Source: Nymphaea colorata (lineage: Eukaryota; Streptophyta; Magnoliopsida; Nymphaeales; Nymphaeaceae). Taken from it: 64,000 nt of DNA. Below the pieces are notes generated by a model, which worked only from the letters and a program-made list of their open reading frames with translations, was not told the origin of the DNA and searched no databases. Location: NCBI RefSeq assembly GCF_008831285.2, contig NC_045144.1:1858001-1922000 (forward strand), in the 5' to 3' direction. A program made the translations under genes and the position numbers. Positions 35,026 to 48,010 of this stretch are shown here, one piece after another (position 1 is the first letter of the stretch; each line of letters begins with the position of its first letter).

Positions 35026-38000
35026 ATGAGCACCTATCTGAAGGACGGCGACGTGGAGGAAGGAGCGGCGGCGTCGCTCTACCCGATGATGACGGAGAAC
35101 CCCGAGCTGCGTTGGGCGTTCATCCGGAAGATCTACGCCATCCTCACCGTGCAGCTCCTCCTCACGGTCGCCGTCTGCGCCGTTGTCGTCGCCCTTCACC
35201 CGACCGCCGACTTCTTAGTCTCGACGAATCTCGGACGGTTTCTCTTCAACGCCAGCCTCGTTATGCCGTTCGCCAGTGAGCACAACTGCCATTTCCTTCC
35301 GATTCTCTCTTCACTATTCCCCGATCTTAATTTCCTTCCCTTTATTAGTAGACCTTGAAGGCATTTTTACTCTTTTTTTTTTCCTGCTTTTTGTGATTTA
35401 AATTCCTTCGAATTTTTGGTGCGTTAGATGCCTAATCCCGATTACCTCTTTGCTTCTTCGTTTGCCAAATGGCATGAGATTAGGTTATATGTTATCTGTA
35501 TTTCAAAGCAGGTTATAAAAGTGAAACTTGAATGATTTTTTCCTGTCTTGACGTTGTCATTGTTCCATAGCATAAGGTCTTCTCTAAGTCATATTCATAA
35601 AACAGTTATATGTTTATGTTATAACCACACGAGCTCTATGAGAGTGTGCCTTGATGGCATAACATATTTTGTTTTTCTAGAAAATATTTGGTGGCAACTG
35701 TTTCATTTTTCTCGGAATATTTTTGTGCTTCTTTAAAATTTTTTATATTTTGTGGTTTTTTTTTGGTGTAAAGTGAACTACGTCATGCATCCATGATTAT
35801 CGGTTGTGACGCAGAAGCCTATCTTTAGGGGTGCACAACCAATCAAGCTCGACTGGAACTCCCTCGAAAATTGTCGACTCAGTTCGACTCGTTTATAAAC
35901 GAGTCGAATTCAAGCTTAGAATGATACTCGAAACAATAAACGAGTTGAGTTCGAGTTTTAAGAACTCAAACTCGTTTATATTCGACTCGACTCATTATAA
36001 ACTCATTAAATGTTAAAAGCCGATACAGTAATTTATTCAAACCGGTTTATTCAAACCGGTTCACCCGGGTTGGGTTTTTAGTTTTACTTCATTATTTTCT
36101 CCCTTAACCCGCGCAAGCCCACTTTAATTTTGTTTTAAGTTTTTAATTTTCCCACCATTTTTCGTTCTTTTCATCTTTTTCTTTTCCCTCCCTTCACCCC
36201 CACGCAACCACCTAGCCATTTACTTTCATTATTACATTTTCATAATTACTCATTCTCATCAATTTCCCTCTCCTTTCTCTCTCACCTTACACTCGTCGTT
36301 CACGGTTCACCCACGCCTTTCCTCCTCAAACACGCCTGCGGCTCCCCTCCCCAACTTCTCTCTCGCGCGCTCTCTCTCTCTCTCTCTCTTCAGAAGGCTG
36401 AAGGAGAGGCAGGTCGGGGCAAAATGAGGTCTGCATAGAGGACGGCGTGCAAGAGGAGGGCGAGATTTATGCCGATATGGTCGGAGCTGAAGACGGTCAG
36501 ACTTCATTTTTCAAGGTTAGAGCTAGGGTTTCTTTCATTTGGGACTCTTGGGCACCGATTCACAACACTTCAGAAATTGGATTTTTTTTATTTAGGAATT
36601 GGGTCAAATGAAGAGGAGGACGGGTGCTCTCCGCGAAATGCAGGCCAAGATAGAGAAGTAGATGGGTCCAGGGCAATGCGTGAGCAAATGTGTCATTTTT
36701 TTGCAGATGTCCTTTTTAGTTGAGTTCATTTTTTTTGCTTTTGTTTCATCTTTAAGTTGGAGATCAGAAGTTGCAATGGGCTAACAGAGTTACTCGTTAA
36801 GCGAGTAGAGCTTGAGCTCGACTTAGTATAATCGAGTCGAGCTTGGGTTAGGAAACTTGACTCGAGCTCGAGTTTGACTCGACTTAGTATAATCGAATCG
36901 AGCTTGAGCTCGACTTAGTATAATCGAGTCGAGCTTGTGTTAGGGAACTTGACTCGAGCTCGAGTTTGAACTCGTCTTCCCGCGGTGTTGATTTTCCGTA
37001 CCATCCTTTCGGGGATCGACCCATCTTTATCCTTCCATTAATTAAAAATTACAAAATTAACAGGAACGATGTCCTATGGATTCAAAATGATCAGCAAGAT
37101 CCTTTTCTTATGAAGTTAAAAGTGGAATTTTGGAAAAAAAAATTCTTATCCTACAAAACTAAAAGTGAGGTCAAGGCAACGATCGAGCCCAACGACCAGC
37201 TTTTGTCAACTTGCAGATGGTGAGGGGCAATGGCCGCAAAGGGGCGGATGAAATTACGCGCTTGATGAGATTGAAAGGCTGTGGGTGTTCAACATTGACC
37301 TCACGTTGCGATAAGAGTGACGTCTCACCCTTTTAATGAAAAAGACATCTTTGTCAGTTTTCACTTGTCTTTGTGAGAGGGACTATTTTTTAATGTTATC
37401 TCAGTTTTCACTTTTGTCTCTGTGAGAGGGACTATTTTTTAATATTAAGATAACTTGGGGGGCCAAACATATTAGCTGCTACACTGATTTTAGATTATAA
37501 TTTATTATCATATGTTTCTTTTCCATTTTAACTACGAAGTGTAACGGATCTTGTCTCTTAATTTAGGCAACACCTTATGCAACTGTACATTCTAGTTTAA
37601 CTGTATTTTTATCTTTCCTTATTTTCTTCCTATTCTTTTAGAAAAGGAGAATCTTGATCTTGGCCGGTTTTGTATATCATTTTGCAGTGGCAGAGCTACA
37701 TTATTGTTGGTGTGGGAAATTGCCCACACCAACAAAAAAAAATTACATTACTTACATGCAAAAACTTCATTAATTTTTAATTTTTTACATGTGAGTATTC
37801 CTTAATATTTGAAATTTAAATTTAGAGTATCCCTCAACAAAAAATTTTTAGCTCTGCTATGTGTCATTGTGTATCCTTTTTCTTCGTATAGTGGAAAATC
37901 AGATATTCATCTTCTTCTTGTCTTCTTCCTGTTTTCTCATTCTCAAGTCTTTTAGCGGACGATAATTTAGATGACGATAATTTAGATATAACTACTCATT

Positions 38001-41000
38001 GCACTTTTATATTAGACTGATTATTGATTATGCACTTAATGGTTAAAAAAATGGTGCTTTTTCGAGTGAACGATTGGTATTAATCTCACCACCTAAAAAA
38101 ATGTTTGAAGGCTGCCCTCATCCCCCTTGCTTCTAGGGTCCTGAGCTGTATCGGTGTCGGCGATAGCAACAGTTAACTCTTTAACTTAGATGTCACACCC
38201 TACCATCTTAAGGCACAGAAGCGCCCACAGAAATCTAACTAGATCTAATCTAACTAGAGATCTGCTTTTATACAAGCTCCTAACTCGAGACGAGCTATGC
38301 TAAGCCCCTTAAAGGCAAAAAAAAGAAAAGGATGCTTTTGCAAAAATGAAACACAATAAATTTCTAATATGGTCTATGTCATAGGGATTATATTGTGGAG
38401 GTCTCTAAGGCCGTAGGGTGGGGTAAATGAGCGCAAATCCAGCTCGAATATTATGGGTGTTATTTTAATGGAGATTGTAGTACTAGACTAAAGGTGCAAC
38501 ATTCCCTTAATCATCCTTTAAAAACTCACCGAGTCAATCTGGTGAGGCAAGTGACTCAGCTCAGCTCGCCTCCTTACCGAGTCAACCCAGTAGGGTGACT
38601 CGTTTTATTTCATTCTTCAATATATTTTATTGCTGTTGATAGTTCATACAGGCTAAAATATAAGCTATGTTTGTCATTTTACTAAAAATAGTTTAGTTTA
38701 TTAAAATCAAGAAATATTAACGAAATTGATTTGAGTTTACTTAATGTCTTTTCATTCAACATGCTAAATTGCAACAATTCATGGAAGATGAACTAGTTGT
38801 GGCTTCACTTTACTTTAGTTTTTCTTTTTTTTTTTGAATAATATAAGTGAAATTAAGTCATTTACAAACCTCTTACGTAAATATTAAACGATCTTAATGT
38901 AAAAATTAAAGACTGCCTATATGTGGCTTCGCCACTGATTACTTTAGTCCCATTAATCTATTTTGGGTAGAATATGTCCATTGTTCAGCATCTTTTTCTT
39001 CATATGAATTCTTCTATTTCTTGGTGTTTCTCATTTCCTATAACAAAGGGCGTTTCCTAGTTTTAAATATTATATGGGCTTATCCGATTTTTCTTAGAAT
39101 CTGCCTCAGAACCTTCAGTCGGGCACAAGTGTTGAGATTGAGACTATAATTTTCTTTTTATTTTCGTGCTGATAGTTCTCATCCCCATGTACATCTTCCG
39201 GCAAATGCATCCGGTCAATTTTGTATTTCTGGGACTATACACGCTCTCCATCAGCTTCCTCGTCGGATTCGCCTGCGCCCTCACCAACGGTAAGCCAACT
39301 CTTTGTTCCTGACTGCCCACATATTTTGCATGCTTCCTCTACTTGCATGACGTTCCATCGCCGTTTAAAGTCTGCCTCAGTCGTATTCTTATTCTTTCAC
39401 AGACACTTTTTTTTTTCCGCATCAATCGAAGTTGTTTTTATAGTGTTAAAACAAGCTAAAATCCTCAATGTCGACCCCTTCGACCCTAAATCTTGCTTTG
39501 AGAAACTTAGCATAGTTGGTCAGAATGGCAGAGAAGTGTAAGGTCGGTCATCAATTCAATACTCATGAACGCTACACCCTTGGATTGTAAGCAGTAAATG
39601 TGTGATGTTTAATTGATGGGTATCATTCCCCTTTCTAAATCTCCAAACACCTCTAATCATCAAGAGGAGGAGGAGGAGGAAAGGGAAGGGGCGTGAGCTT
39701 GTTGAGGGTATTCTCCATCCACTAAAACCATGTTCTAATTAAGCATGATTTAAGTTGAGGGACATTATTCTTTTTGCTCCTTCGAGTTAGCAGTAGGGCT
39801 CAGCATCGGGCCAGCTTGAGGCTTGGCAATGCTGGGCTCGAGCACTTCCAAAGACATTCCTAGCAGCCCATGCCCGGCCCCCTTAGCTTATCTACTTTAT
39901 GCATGTTGGATATTCGGTTTGATAGCACTCTTATTTGAAACCTTTTAATATTTCATTTTTTAATACCTCAAAAACTCTTGGTGATGATGCATCAAGAATT
40001 TCTAAGGAAACACTCGGCCACAGAGTTTTTAAATCGTCATTGCAACCCACAAACTGTTTTGAAGGTAGCCGGCAGTCAGCATATATATATATATATATAT
40101 ATATCAGGAGAGAGATAAATAAAAAAGTGGAAGATGAGACTTAAATATATGTATCAGTCCAGTCGGACCAGCCCAACCTTGAGAGTTTTTTTATTGGGTA
40201 GTCAAAGGTCAAATAACCAGTCCAAACCCAGCCATCAGCCATGAGCCCAGTACCTACCACCCACCGGTTACCTAGCTAGCCTGATGTCCACCCTCAGCAG
40301 CAGCGAGGAAATAGAAAGGATCAAGACGACCAATGTAAATAGTAAGATGGGAGAAATATTGCTACAGTTTGTAGCATTTGACAAATTTCATGACACTACC
40401 GAATCCTCATAAAATTCACAAAAACAAGTGCGTTCTTAAATTATAGGCAAATTGTGGACTACAAAAGAATGTTTTCCTGAGGTTTACATTTTACATGTCA
40501 TATATTTCTTTGGAAGCAGGATAGACTCTGAGTTATAAAAAGAAGTGAGTGTCATTACTTCGTGGGAATCGTAGTGTTTAATTCCAACCAGGAGCGAACA
40601 CTCTGGCCTAATCAGGGTGGCCGAGTGACTAAAATGCCAATGGATGGATGGTCGACCATAAAAATTGATCACCTCCCTCTCTCTCTCCTATGGACAAAAT
40701 TGAAAAACTGGAAATAACCTTTTTAATAAAAACAAAAACATCGAGTAGTTAGGACCCTTAGTACAGGTCCATGTGTTCGAGGCTAGAGACGACCAAAAGG
40801 CCTTTAATGTTAAAATGAACGATCCAATATAAGGGCAAAATCGGAATGAAAAATTTCCCATTCAAAAATGACGAAAGTGCCCCTCTTCTTAACCATGCTG
40901 CCTCGTGAATTCAATGACTGGTCTAGTTCAAATAGTTACAAAAAAAAACACGTTTTTCGAAGAAAACGTGAAAAAAATGCGATAAATTAACTAGCTGTTT

Positions 41001-42824
41001 AAAACTAAAAAAAAAACACATTTTTTTTTTAAAAAACATTAAAACGAAAAAACACATTTTTAACTCATTTTTTTCAGTTTTTTAATGTCAAACAATTGTT
41101 TTCATTGTTTGTTTTTTATTTGTTGTTTATCTTTTGATGTTTGGGTTATTAGTTTCTCACTTATTTTATTTTTTTTTCTATTTTTAGTTTTTTAAAATTT
41201 ATTGTTTTTTTCCTTTTTTTTCAAGCTCGCTGTATTATACTAAAAAAAACTTCATCGTTTAAAACTCCGAAACGTTATTTGTGACTATGATTCAAACATC
41301 GACAATGCCACTATTTAGTTAGGTCTAATGTACGTTAAAACAACGGAAAATGATTAAGAGTGATATTGCCAAAGCTGTCAACCAGCAGGGTTCCTAGAGT
41401 GTTCTTCCAGGAGAAACTTTGGTTTACCAATAGATAGGGCTGAACACGAGCCGAGTCGAGCCCGAGCTCGGTCAGCTCGAACTCAGCTCGACTAAGTAAG
41501 ACACGAGCTCGACTCGGCTCGAGCTCGAATATAGCTCGACTATCCTGCCTCAAACTCGAATATAGCTCGACTATCTTGCCTCGAACTCGACTCGATAGTC
41601 ACTTATCGAGCTCGAGCTCGACTCGATTAAGCTCGATAAGCTCGTTTACAGTCATCCATACTTGTTGAGCTTGACTGAGGCTCGAATACGTGAGCTCGAT
41701 TAAGACTCGAACCGGTTTTTTTAAAACCGATATGTTAATGACGAGCCGAGTCGTGCTTTAACGAGTCCACATGAGTGAACTCGAACTCGACTCGATTAGT
41801 TAAACGAGTCGGCTCGTAAACTCGAGCTTGACTCGTTTAACTAATGAAGCAGCTCGAACTCGCTTACGAGTCGAGCTTAAATGAGTCGAGCTCGAGTAGC
41901 TCGACTCGTTGTGCACCCCTACCAATAGATATCAGAAAAGTGAAGCAGATTCACTGACTATTATAACACACTGTTCTATGACAATATCATTCTTAGGAAA
42001 AATTCATGGGACACTAATAGTGGTTGTTATGGCCAAACAAACCATTTGGATGCAAATTTCCACGAAATTAACAGACTGAAACTCGGCTCCTCTACATGCA
42101 TTGATGATGATATGCAACTTATAACAAGAGAATCTGTAGCCTCAGTCGCATAACTTTGATTTCTAATTTAGGTACCTACCCAGATCAACATATAATTTTT
42201 AGCTGCAAGTTTCTGATCTGAGCCATACGCCCTTTTCTTTCAAAATTTCATGGCACCTACCCCACAAAAAAATCACACCTTACTTTTGTTAGCTAAGTAA
42301 CTCTTTTTCTGACAAAGTTGCACTCGATTATTGGTTGGAGTAGGTAGGGCCGTCCTGGAAGCTGCTTCGGTGACCGTTGTCCTTTTTCTCAGCTTGACTC
42401 TTTACACATATTGGGCAGCAAGGAGAGGCCATGACTTCCAATTTCTCAGGCCTTTTCTCTTTTCCTCATTGACGACTCTTATATTCTTTGGCTTCCTCCA
42501 GGTATGCCTCCAAGTAGAGATTTTCCAATCGACCAATAGTTGATGAAGTATTCTTGTTCTTTCGATTAGTTTGTTGTAACTGTTGAACTCCTGTCATCTT
42601 TTCTTCGTATATGTCAGCTTTTTTTCCCTTTCTCGGGAATCGCCTCGATGATCTACAGCATTATCGGGATAATAATCTTCAGTGGATATGTAATCTATGA
42701 CACGGACGACCTGATCAAGAGATACAGCTATGACGAGTACATCTGGGCTTCATGCAGATTATATCTGGACATCATCAATCTGTTCCTCCTCCTGCTTCGT
42801 TTGTTTGGGTCCAATAGGGAATAG
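35026..42824 (+). CDS. LFG: LIFEGUARD / BAX-inhibitor-1-like membrane protein (four exons, 242 aa)
   Basis: Coding exons: 35026-35275, 39176-39289, 42344-42501 and 42618-42824. All junctions are GT-AG and the phases agree (lengths 250, 114, 158, 207; total 729). The N-terminal cytosolic part reads MSTYLKDGDVEEGAAASLYP and is followed by LRWAFIRKIYAILTVQLLLT, the family's first membrane segment. Then come about six more hydrophobic segments, the conserved NGRAVLEAA, YWAARRGHDF, and the family signature GYVIYDTDDLIKRYSYDEYI followed by LYLDIINLFLLLLRLFG. Length matches plant LFG proteins (about 235-250 residues). These TMBIM proteins sit in the ER, Golgi or vacuolar membranes, act in calcium homeostasis, restrain cell death and influence susceptibility to powdery mildew. 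The gene appears intact. Introns 1 (3900 bp) and 2 (3054 bp) hold transposon insertions; intron 3 is 116 bp. Which LFG paralogue it is cannot be told from the window. Confidence 0.95.
35826..36990. mobile_element. hAT-like repeat rich in GAGCTCGA words, intron 1
   Basis: The left end TAGGGGTGCACAAC equals the inverted right end of the element at 41435-41921. The first ~180 bp and the last ~200 bp (36785-36975) are dense in CGAGCTCGAG-type palindromes, and the latter contains two copies of a ~92-bp unit. No matching right terminus or 8-bp duplication was found, so the element is truncated or rearranged. Confidence 0.55.
37677..37871. mobile_element. hAT-type MITE, 179 bp, intron 1
   Basis: The element (37685-37863) starts CAGTGGCAGAGCTA and ends with the reverse complement of CACATAGCAGAGCTA. 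The 8-bp flanks TCATTTTG and TCATTGTG match at seven bases. Inside, GTTGGTGTGG pairs with CCCACACCAAC. It is the same family as 20407-20586. Confidence 0.75.
38915..38937. mobile_element. Solitary hAT-type terminus, intron 1
   Basis: ATGTGGCTTCGCCACTG is the inverse of CAGTGGCGAAGCCACAT, a common plant hAT end. No partner end was found within intron 1. Confidence 0.4.
40080..40103. repeat. (AT)n microsatellite, intron 2
   Basis: About 12 AT units lie in intron 2 of the LFG gene. Confidence 0.95.
41427..41929. mobile_element. hAT-type non-autonomous element, 487 bp, intron 2
   Basis: The element (41435-41921) begins TAGGGCTGAACACGAG and ends with the reverse complement of TAGGGGTGCACAACGAG. 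It is flanked by perfect 8-bp duplications CCAATAGA (41427-41434 and 41922-41929). The body is made almost entirely of alternating GAGCTCGA and CGAACTCG words, so each strand folds back on itself. It has no coding capacity. Confidence 0.85.
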
Positions 42825-43120
42825 TTGGCTTATATATCATTGACCCTCTATTTCTTTTGGAAAGATGGGCAGTTGTAAGAAACATTGTGGTTATTTTAGC
42901 ATCAAATTTTAACTTTCAGCCAAATGGCATATATATGTATATATGGCGTGGCGGCCTGAAAAAAGAAATGCATGGAGAGGCCATTGGAAGGGGCGGTGGG
43001 TGCTTGATGAAAAATTTCTTTTATGCATGTGGAGTCTGTCACGTCTGCCCATTGGCCCAGCTAGCATCACCAACATTGGATGGGGGCCAAGAATATACTA
43101 CCAAAACTTAAAAAAAAAAA
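42825..43120. other. 3' flank of the LFG gene
   Basis: This is AT-rich sequence after the stop codon and probably contains the 3' UTR. No canonical AATAAA was seen close by. Confidence 0.4.

Positions 43121-43123
<3 letters not shown>

Positions 43124-43181
<58 letters not shown>
43124..43181. repeat. (GA)n microsatellite
   Basis: About 29 uninterrupted GA units, preceded by a poly-A tract. Confidence 0.97.
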
Positions 43182-43184
<3 letters not shown>

Positions 43185-44628
43185 GAGCTGCTGACCAACA
43201 GTTGCATGTGTGTGCAGTGGCCAGAGCCATCAAAGTTTAGCTAAGGGCACTAATCCATTTGGTTATTGTAATGGATTTGATGCATGTGGTCTGGTGTGGC
43301 CGTGTGTGTGCGAGAGAGATAGATGGTTGTCCTCATTTGCAATAGCCAATAGATACGTTAAGGAATTGGCAGTGGTCGAAGAGAAGGGATCCATTGAAGG
43401 TGGAGATGGTCACCAACCTTCATGGGAGGGTGGGGGCACTGGCACATTGCCTAAGTTCCGGGGAATGTCATTTTTGATATATGTTTGAAACCTATGCTTC
43501 ATGCACCAGATGTAGTACATCACCACGACCTGTACCAATATAGGAAAACAGTCCTATATGGCCATATCTTTATGGGTATTGCTCCTCGTATAGCTCTACA
43601 CAGCAAATTTTTTCACCACTGCAGTAACCGTTATTGTTTCCCTCACTATAGCTTTTTGTGGTGAAAATGTGCTGCGCGGTATATCCTGTTTATATTGATG
43701 CTTTATATGAAGTATAGAGACACAATAGAAGTGCACTTTATCACCGTTACAGCCTTAGCAATAATAAAAAATAGCAGTGCATTAAACAACGGTGAATTCT
43801 TTTAGGTACATGGTCGCATCTCCAAAATTTTTATTTTTGGTTTTGGAGTGCTCTAGAAAAATGTTTTTTTTTTGAAAATGAGAGAAAAAGAGACTCGCTC
43901 ATCGGTACAAGGATTGATCGTTCCCGGTGCCTTTACTGGAGTTTATCAACCCAATGGTTATGCTTATCTTTGATGCATTTCATATTTGGCTTAAACATCT
44001 CTTCATTCTATATGTGGTGTAAAAATATTGAAAGTTTGATGTTTCAAACTTTTAAAAAGGTTCTTGAAAAATTAATTGAGAATGTGAAACATTTTGGGGG
44101 AAACTAAAATTGAAAAATCTTTGTAAATATTATTTGAAAAGCTTGGGAAATCATTTTGAAGTAATTTTATTGTTCTCTTAAAACTTTAGTAGGTTTGAGG
44201 TTTTGCTTTAATTGGTTATTACCTAATTAGAACTCAATCTCATCTTCCTTAATTTCTTTTAAAGATATAATTGTGCTTATTTGTGATGTTAAGTGAATGT
44301 ACATGCATGAATGCATTGATTCTACATGATTCATTCTTACCATAACATTCATCTAAATGCATTGATACCATTGCGTACATATAAGATTTTGTAGTAAATA
44401 TTTTTTATGAAAGAGAAAAGTTTTTGAAAATAGAATGAGGTTGTAGACCCTGAAGCATGATTCCAATATTGAGTCATTACTTTGAATTTTTGTCTTGGTG
44501 AAATCGGTAGATAAAAAAGATATTGAAAGAAAAAAGTTCAAAAGAATATAAAAGATAAAGACTTGATCACAAGAGAAATATAGAGAAAAAGAGATATTGA
44601 AAATTACAAAATCAAAGATTAAAAAAAA

Positions 44629-44631
<3 letters not shown>
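43182..44631. other. Intergenic, nothing firm
   Basis: No gene was recognised. 43500-43780 has words such as CACCGTTACAG and TCACTATAGC that loosely recall the dispersed repeats at 15464 and 23096, but I could not align them by eye. Confidence 0.35.

Positions 44632-44695
<64 letters not shown>
44632..44695. repeat. (AT)n microsatellite, 64 bp
   Basis: About 32 perfect AT units, the longest simple repeat in the window. Confidence 0.97.
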
Positions 44696-44698
<3 letters not shown>

Positions 44699-46990
44699 GC
44701 TTATGAAAATGAAGTTTAAATCAAGTAAAAAAGAGAAGATTTATTTTAGAAAAGAGAGAGAGAGAGATTTTAAAATTGAATACACATATATACATTCATA
44801 TATATGTATATGAGAGTTTGTAAAAGAATATGTTAAATCATAAAGAGAGAAAAACAAAGAAAGACATTCATGTGCACGTATATGTATATAACATGTATAT
44901 ATGCATATGTATTCATGAATATTAAAAATCAAAAAATAACTTGAAAATATTCTACTTTAATTTTGATGTAAGCTAGAGAGGAACTTGGGCTTATGCAAGA
45001 ACCTATGTCAAGTCTCCAAAACCGCATTAGAGAGGGTATTTGGTTTTGAAAATATTTTGGAAACATGATTCTAAATATTTTTATGTGTAAATAATAACCA
45101 CAACTATTACAAGAAAATTGATTTCTCCCACAATTGAGTATAGAAGAAAATCAAAAACACATAAAATGGGGAGTGACAAAGCACTCATTGGTGTTCTTAA
45201 TCGGGTGATTAAGGAATAAACTAAGCATGAAAATGACATGAACATGTACTTTAACATGTACAAATCTGTCAAAGGTTTTCCCGAGTTGGACAAGTTTCAA
45301 CCTCAAAAATCAACACAAGAATGAAGAAATCTCAACCCCAAGCATTCATTCTCCCCGTGCATTTGCTCATCAATTAAGGAAAATTTAGAATATCATGCAT
45401 GAACATCATTTCAAGCAAGATGAGGAGTAAGGCAATATAGCAAACATATTTTTAGAGAAAAAATGAAGAAATGAGATTTATTCCGCCTTGCTCATACTCC
45501 CAGTGCATGCAAGATATAGCTCTCGATTCCAGATAAGAAATCATTTGAGCTTTCTTACACGGCCACGGGGAGGTGGCAAGAGAAAAAGAGCAAATAGATG
45601 AAAATGAGAGGAATATTACATACCTCGAATATGAATGATATTAGAAATGAACCCTCTCTTTTGAATGATTTTGGAGTCGCCTAAGATGATGAACCACCAC
45701 GAGATCTCTTTGTGCTCCTTTGAAGAATTTGAACTTAGAGAATGTTCGCTCTCAAGGTTGGAGAAGAAGAGAAAAATGAAAAGAGAGAGCTAAGGAAAAT
45801 TCAGAATTTCAAGTGAGGAAGCACAATAGGTTCCTCCATGGTCCGTTCATGCCTAAGAGAGAAGATTGTGGGGGTATTTATAAAGAGTTTTGGAGCCAAA
45901 ACTTAAAATTTGATTTTTTTTAATTTTACAATATTTTCATACGAATTGCAAATAATTTTCAATTTTTTTTCATTTTTTTTGAAAAAAAAAGGTTTTGAGT
46001 GAGTATGATTGGTCATTAGACCTGCAAATCCCTTTTTAAGGTGTAAGTACGGCTAATGCCCTGTTAAAATGTTAAAAATCGCCCTCTAACGAATGACTTC
46101 AAAGAAAAATGGGGCTTGACAATGCACGCCAGCGAGAAAACACGCTTGAGGGTGTGTGCCCGCCCGTGGCACGCACGGTCGCACGTCATCACAATGCGCG
46201 ATGCACGGGTTGTCACGCGGTCACAAAATAGCGCGTTGTGACGACGTGCGGCCGCGAGTTGTACGACGCGCGCGACCGAGCAAATGGATGGTCGCACGAT
46301 TGGTTTTTTGTTTCAAGTGGATAGTCGACTCCGTTTCGCGTGACTCCAGACTCGTTTTGAATCCAGATTCGGTTCAATTAGCCACAGACGAAGCACAATA
46401 CATAAGGAAGGTACGTGCATGTGAGCGATGCTCATAGCACCAGACTTTGTCTTTTTGAACTCGATTTTGGATTTTGAGTTTGAAATGCTTGATTTAGATC
46501 TAAACTTAGGTTTAAAAATTCATTTTAGATCGAATAGTTGTAAACTTGTTTTAGGTCTAGAATTAAATTCGAATACAGTAGTTTTGGAAAAATTTGGGAC
46601 ATTACAAGTAAAATATTGGACCAGAACACAAAAAGCAAGATATTGAGTAGGCGGAACTACTTATGCCGTTTGAAGTTTCAAAAAGACGAGTAAACTTTTT
46701 TCTCACCACCAATTTGGGGATAATGTGATCCTACTGGTCCAAAGCGAACATAAGCAGATGCACTCATCATAAAACTCCAAAAAACTTGTCTATTTTGTAT
46801 AGTGATGAAAGGAAAATGAACCACTCATGTCTTTCAAATACACACATAAATGCACACTTTCGTAGAGTAGATTCTCTATGAACAATCGGTGGTAAGTAAT
46901 TCAATAACATTACAACTTCAACTTTTGTTGCAATATGCAATTGAGAAATAGAATAACCGAATGAAAAAGTCAAGTACAAAAATGTAGATA
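44696..46990. other. Intergenic, with a GC-rich block
   Basis: This is mostly AT-rich. 46115-46300 is unusually rich in CG dinucleotides (ACGCGCGCGACC, GTGCGGCCGCG) compared with the flanks, consistent with part of an LTR or other mobile element whose ends I cannot place. No gene was recognised. Confidence 0.4.
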
Positions 46991-47043
46991 AATCACCGGC
47001 AGCTAATAGGATAACATAAACTAGGGAAGCATGAGACACTTAC

Positions 47044-48010
47044 TTTTCTAATATTATTTTGATGTATCCTATTTTCTGATGCAGGATCGACCTTCCTAAG
47101 TTGATCCAAATCACAAACTGAGTCCTCACAAGTTTGATTGCTGCTTAAACAGAAGACAACATGTCCTAAAACTAGTGATGAAAACAGCAACAGTGAGAAC
47201 CATAACCATTGGACCATCATTCACCTAGAAAATAGACGAAAAAAAGCATTAATATATTTACCAAAATACTCTGGAGAAATACATTCATCTATTTCTTCCA
47301 TGAGGTCATCAAGTAATGTTTCTGTCTATCCAGGACCAAAGAAACATGATCAAATAAGGCATCATGAAAATATGAGTAATTTTTTGTCTATGACCAAACT
47401 GCTTGCCCCTAATATCTGAAGTGGAAGAGAATTTCTTAAGTTCCTAATTTGGGACTTTGGCATCTTGAAACTGTCATGCAGATATCTATACTTACCATGA
47501 TTTCTTTACAATTTGAAATGACAATTCAATTTGACCAATGACAAGAATACCTTTATATATTTTCTATGGGAGCAGAAGCTTCTACAAGGAGCACATGGGT
47601 ATATCAGAATCTAATCAATAAATTGTAGACATCTTCATTGATGAAATGTGCAACCTACTGACAACACAAGTGTATGGTCACCTGGAAAAGCAAAGACTTT
47701 TTGCTTTTCATGTTTTTTAAAATTGACAAAGACGAGCACACATCTTGAGATGTCAGGAAAATCATATGTCCTTCACTGTTCTTTCCATATCCTACCTGTT
47801 ACTTTGAGCTTTAGTTATTTTCTTTCATCACCAGCTGAGAAAAAAAGGGGCATGTTTCTCTTATCATGAAGCCATCATAACTGCCTTTAACTTTCCTATG
47901 GCTGTCCTTGATGCTTCTAGGAACCCTTGCCAAACAATCTTCTTCCGATTAGCTCCACCATCCAAACCGTAACTGTAATTCTTGGCCTCATTATTGTCCC
48001 CCATGAAACG
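47044..48010 (-). pseudogene. Exon-like pieces of an unidentified gene or relic
   Basis: Three blocks on the minus strand look like coding exons. The rightmost (near 47870-48004) starts ATGGGGGACAATAATG and reads KIVWQGFLEASRTAIGKLKA. The middle (47325-47262) lies between GATAG and GTAAAT and reads TETLLDDLMEEIDECISPEY. The third starts after a TTTTCTAG acceptor at 47224; one frame reads GPMVMVLTVAVFITSFRTCC and then stops, another starts MMVQWLWFSLLLFSSLVLGH like a signal peptide and ends at a consensus GTAAGT donor at 47043. The middle and third blocks do not join in phase. I do not recognise the protein. It could be a decayed host gene, a fragment carried by a transposon, or a short gene beginning at the signal peptide. 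Confidence 0.35.

Noticed and set aside
39784-40260. TAGGGCTCAGCATCGGGCC-like start in intron 2 resembling a hAT end
   Set aside because: No inverted right end or 8-bp duplication could be found, so the similarity may be chance.
46115-46300. CG-rich block, considered as a CpG-island promoter
   Set aside because: No following gene or reading frame supports a promoter. The block is short and lies in AT-rich intergenic DNA, so a mobile-element piece is more likely.
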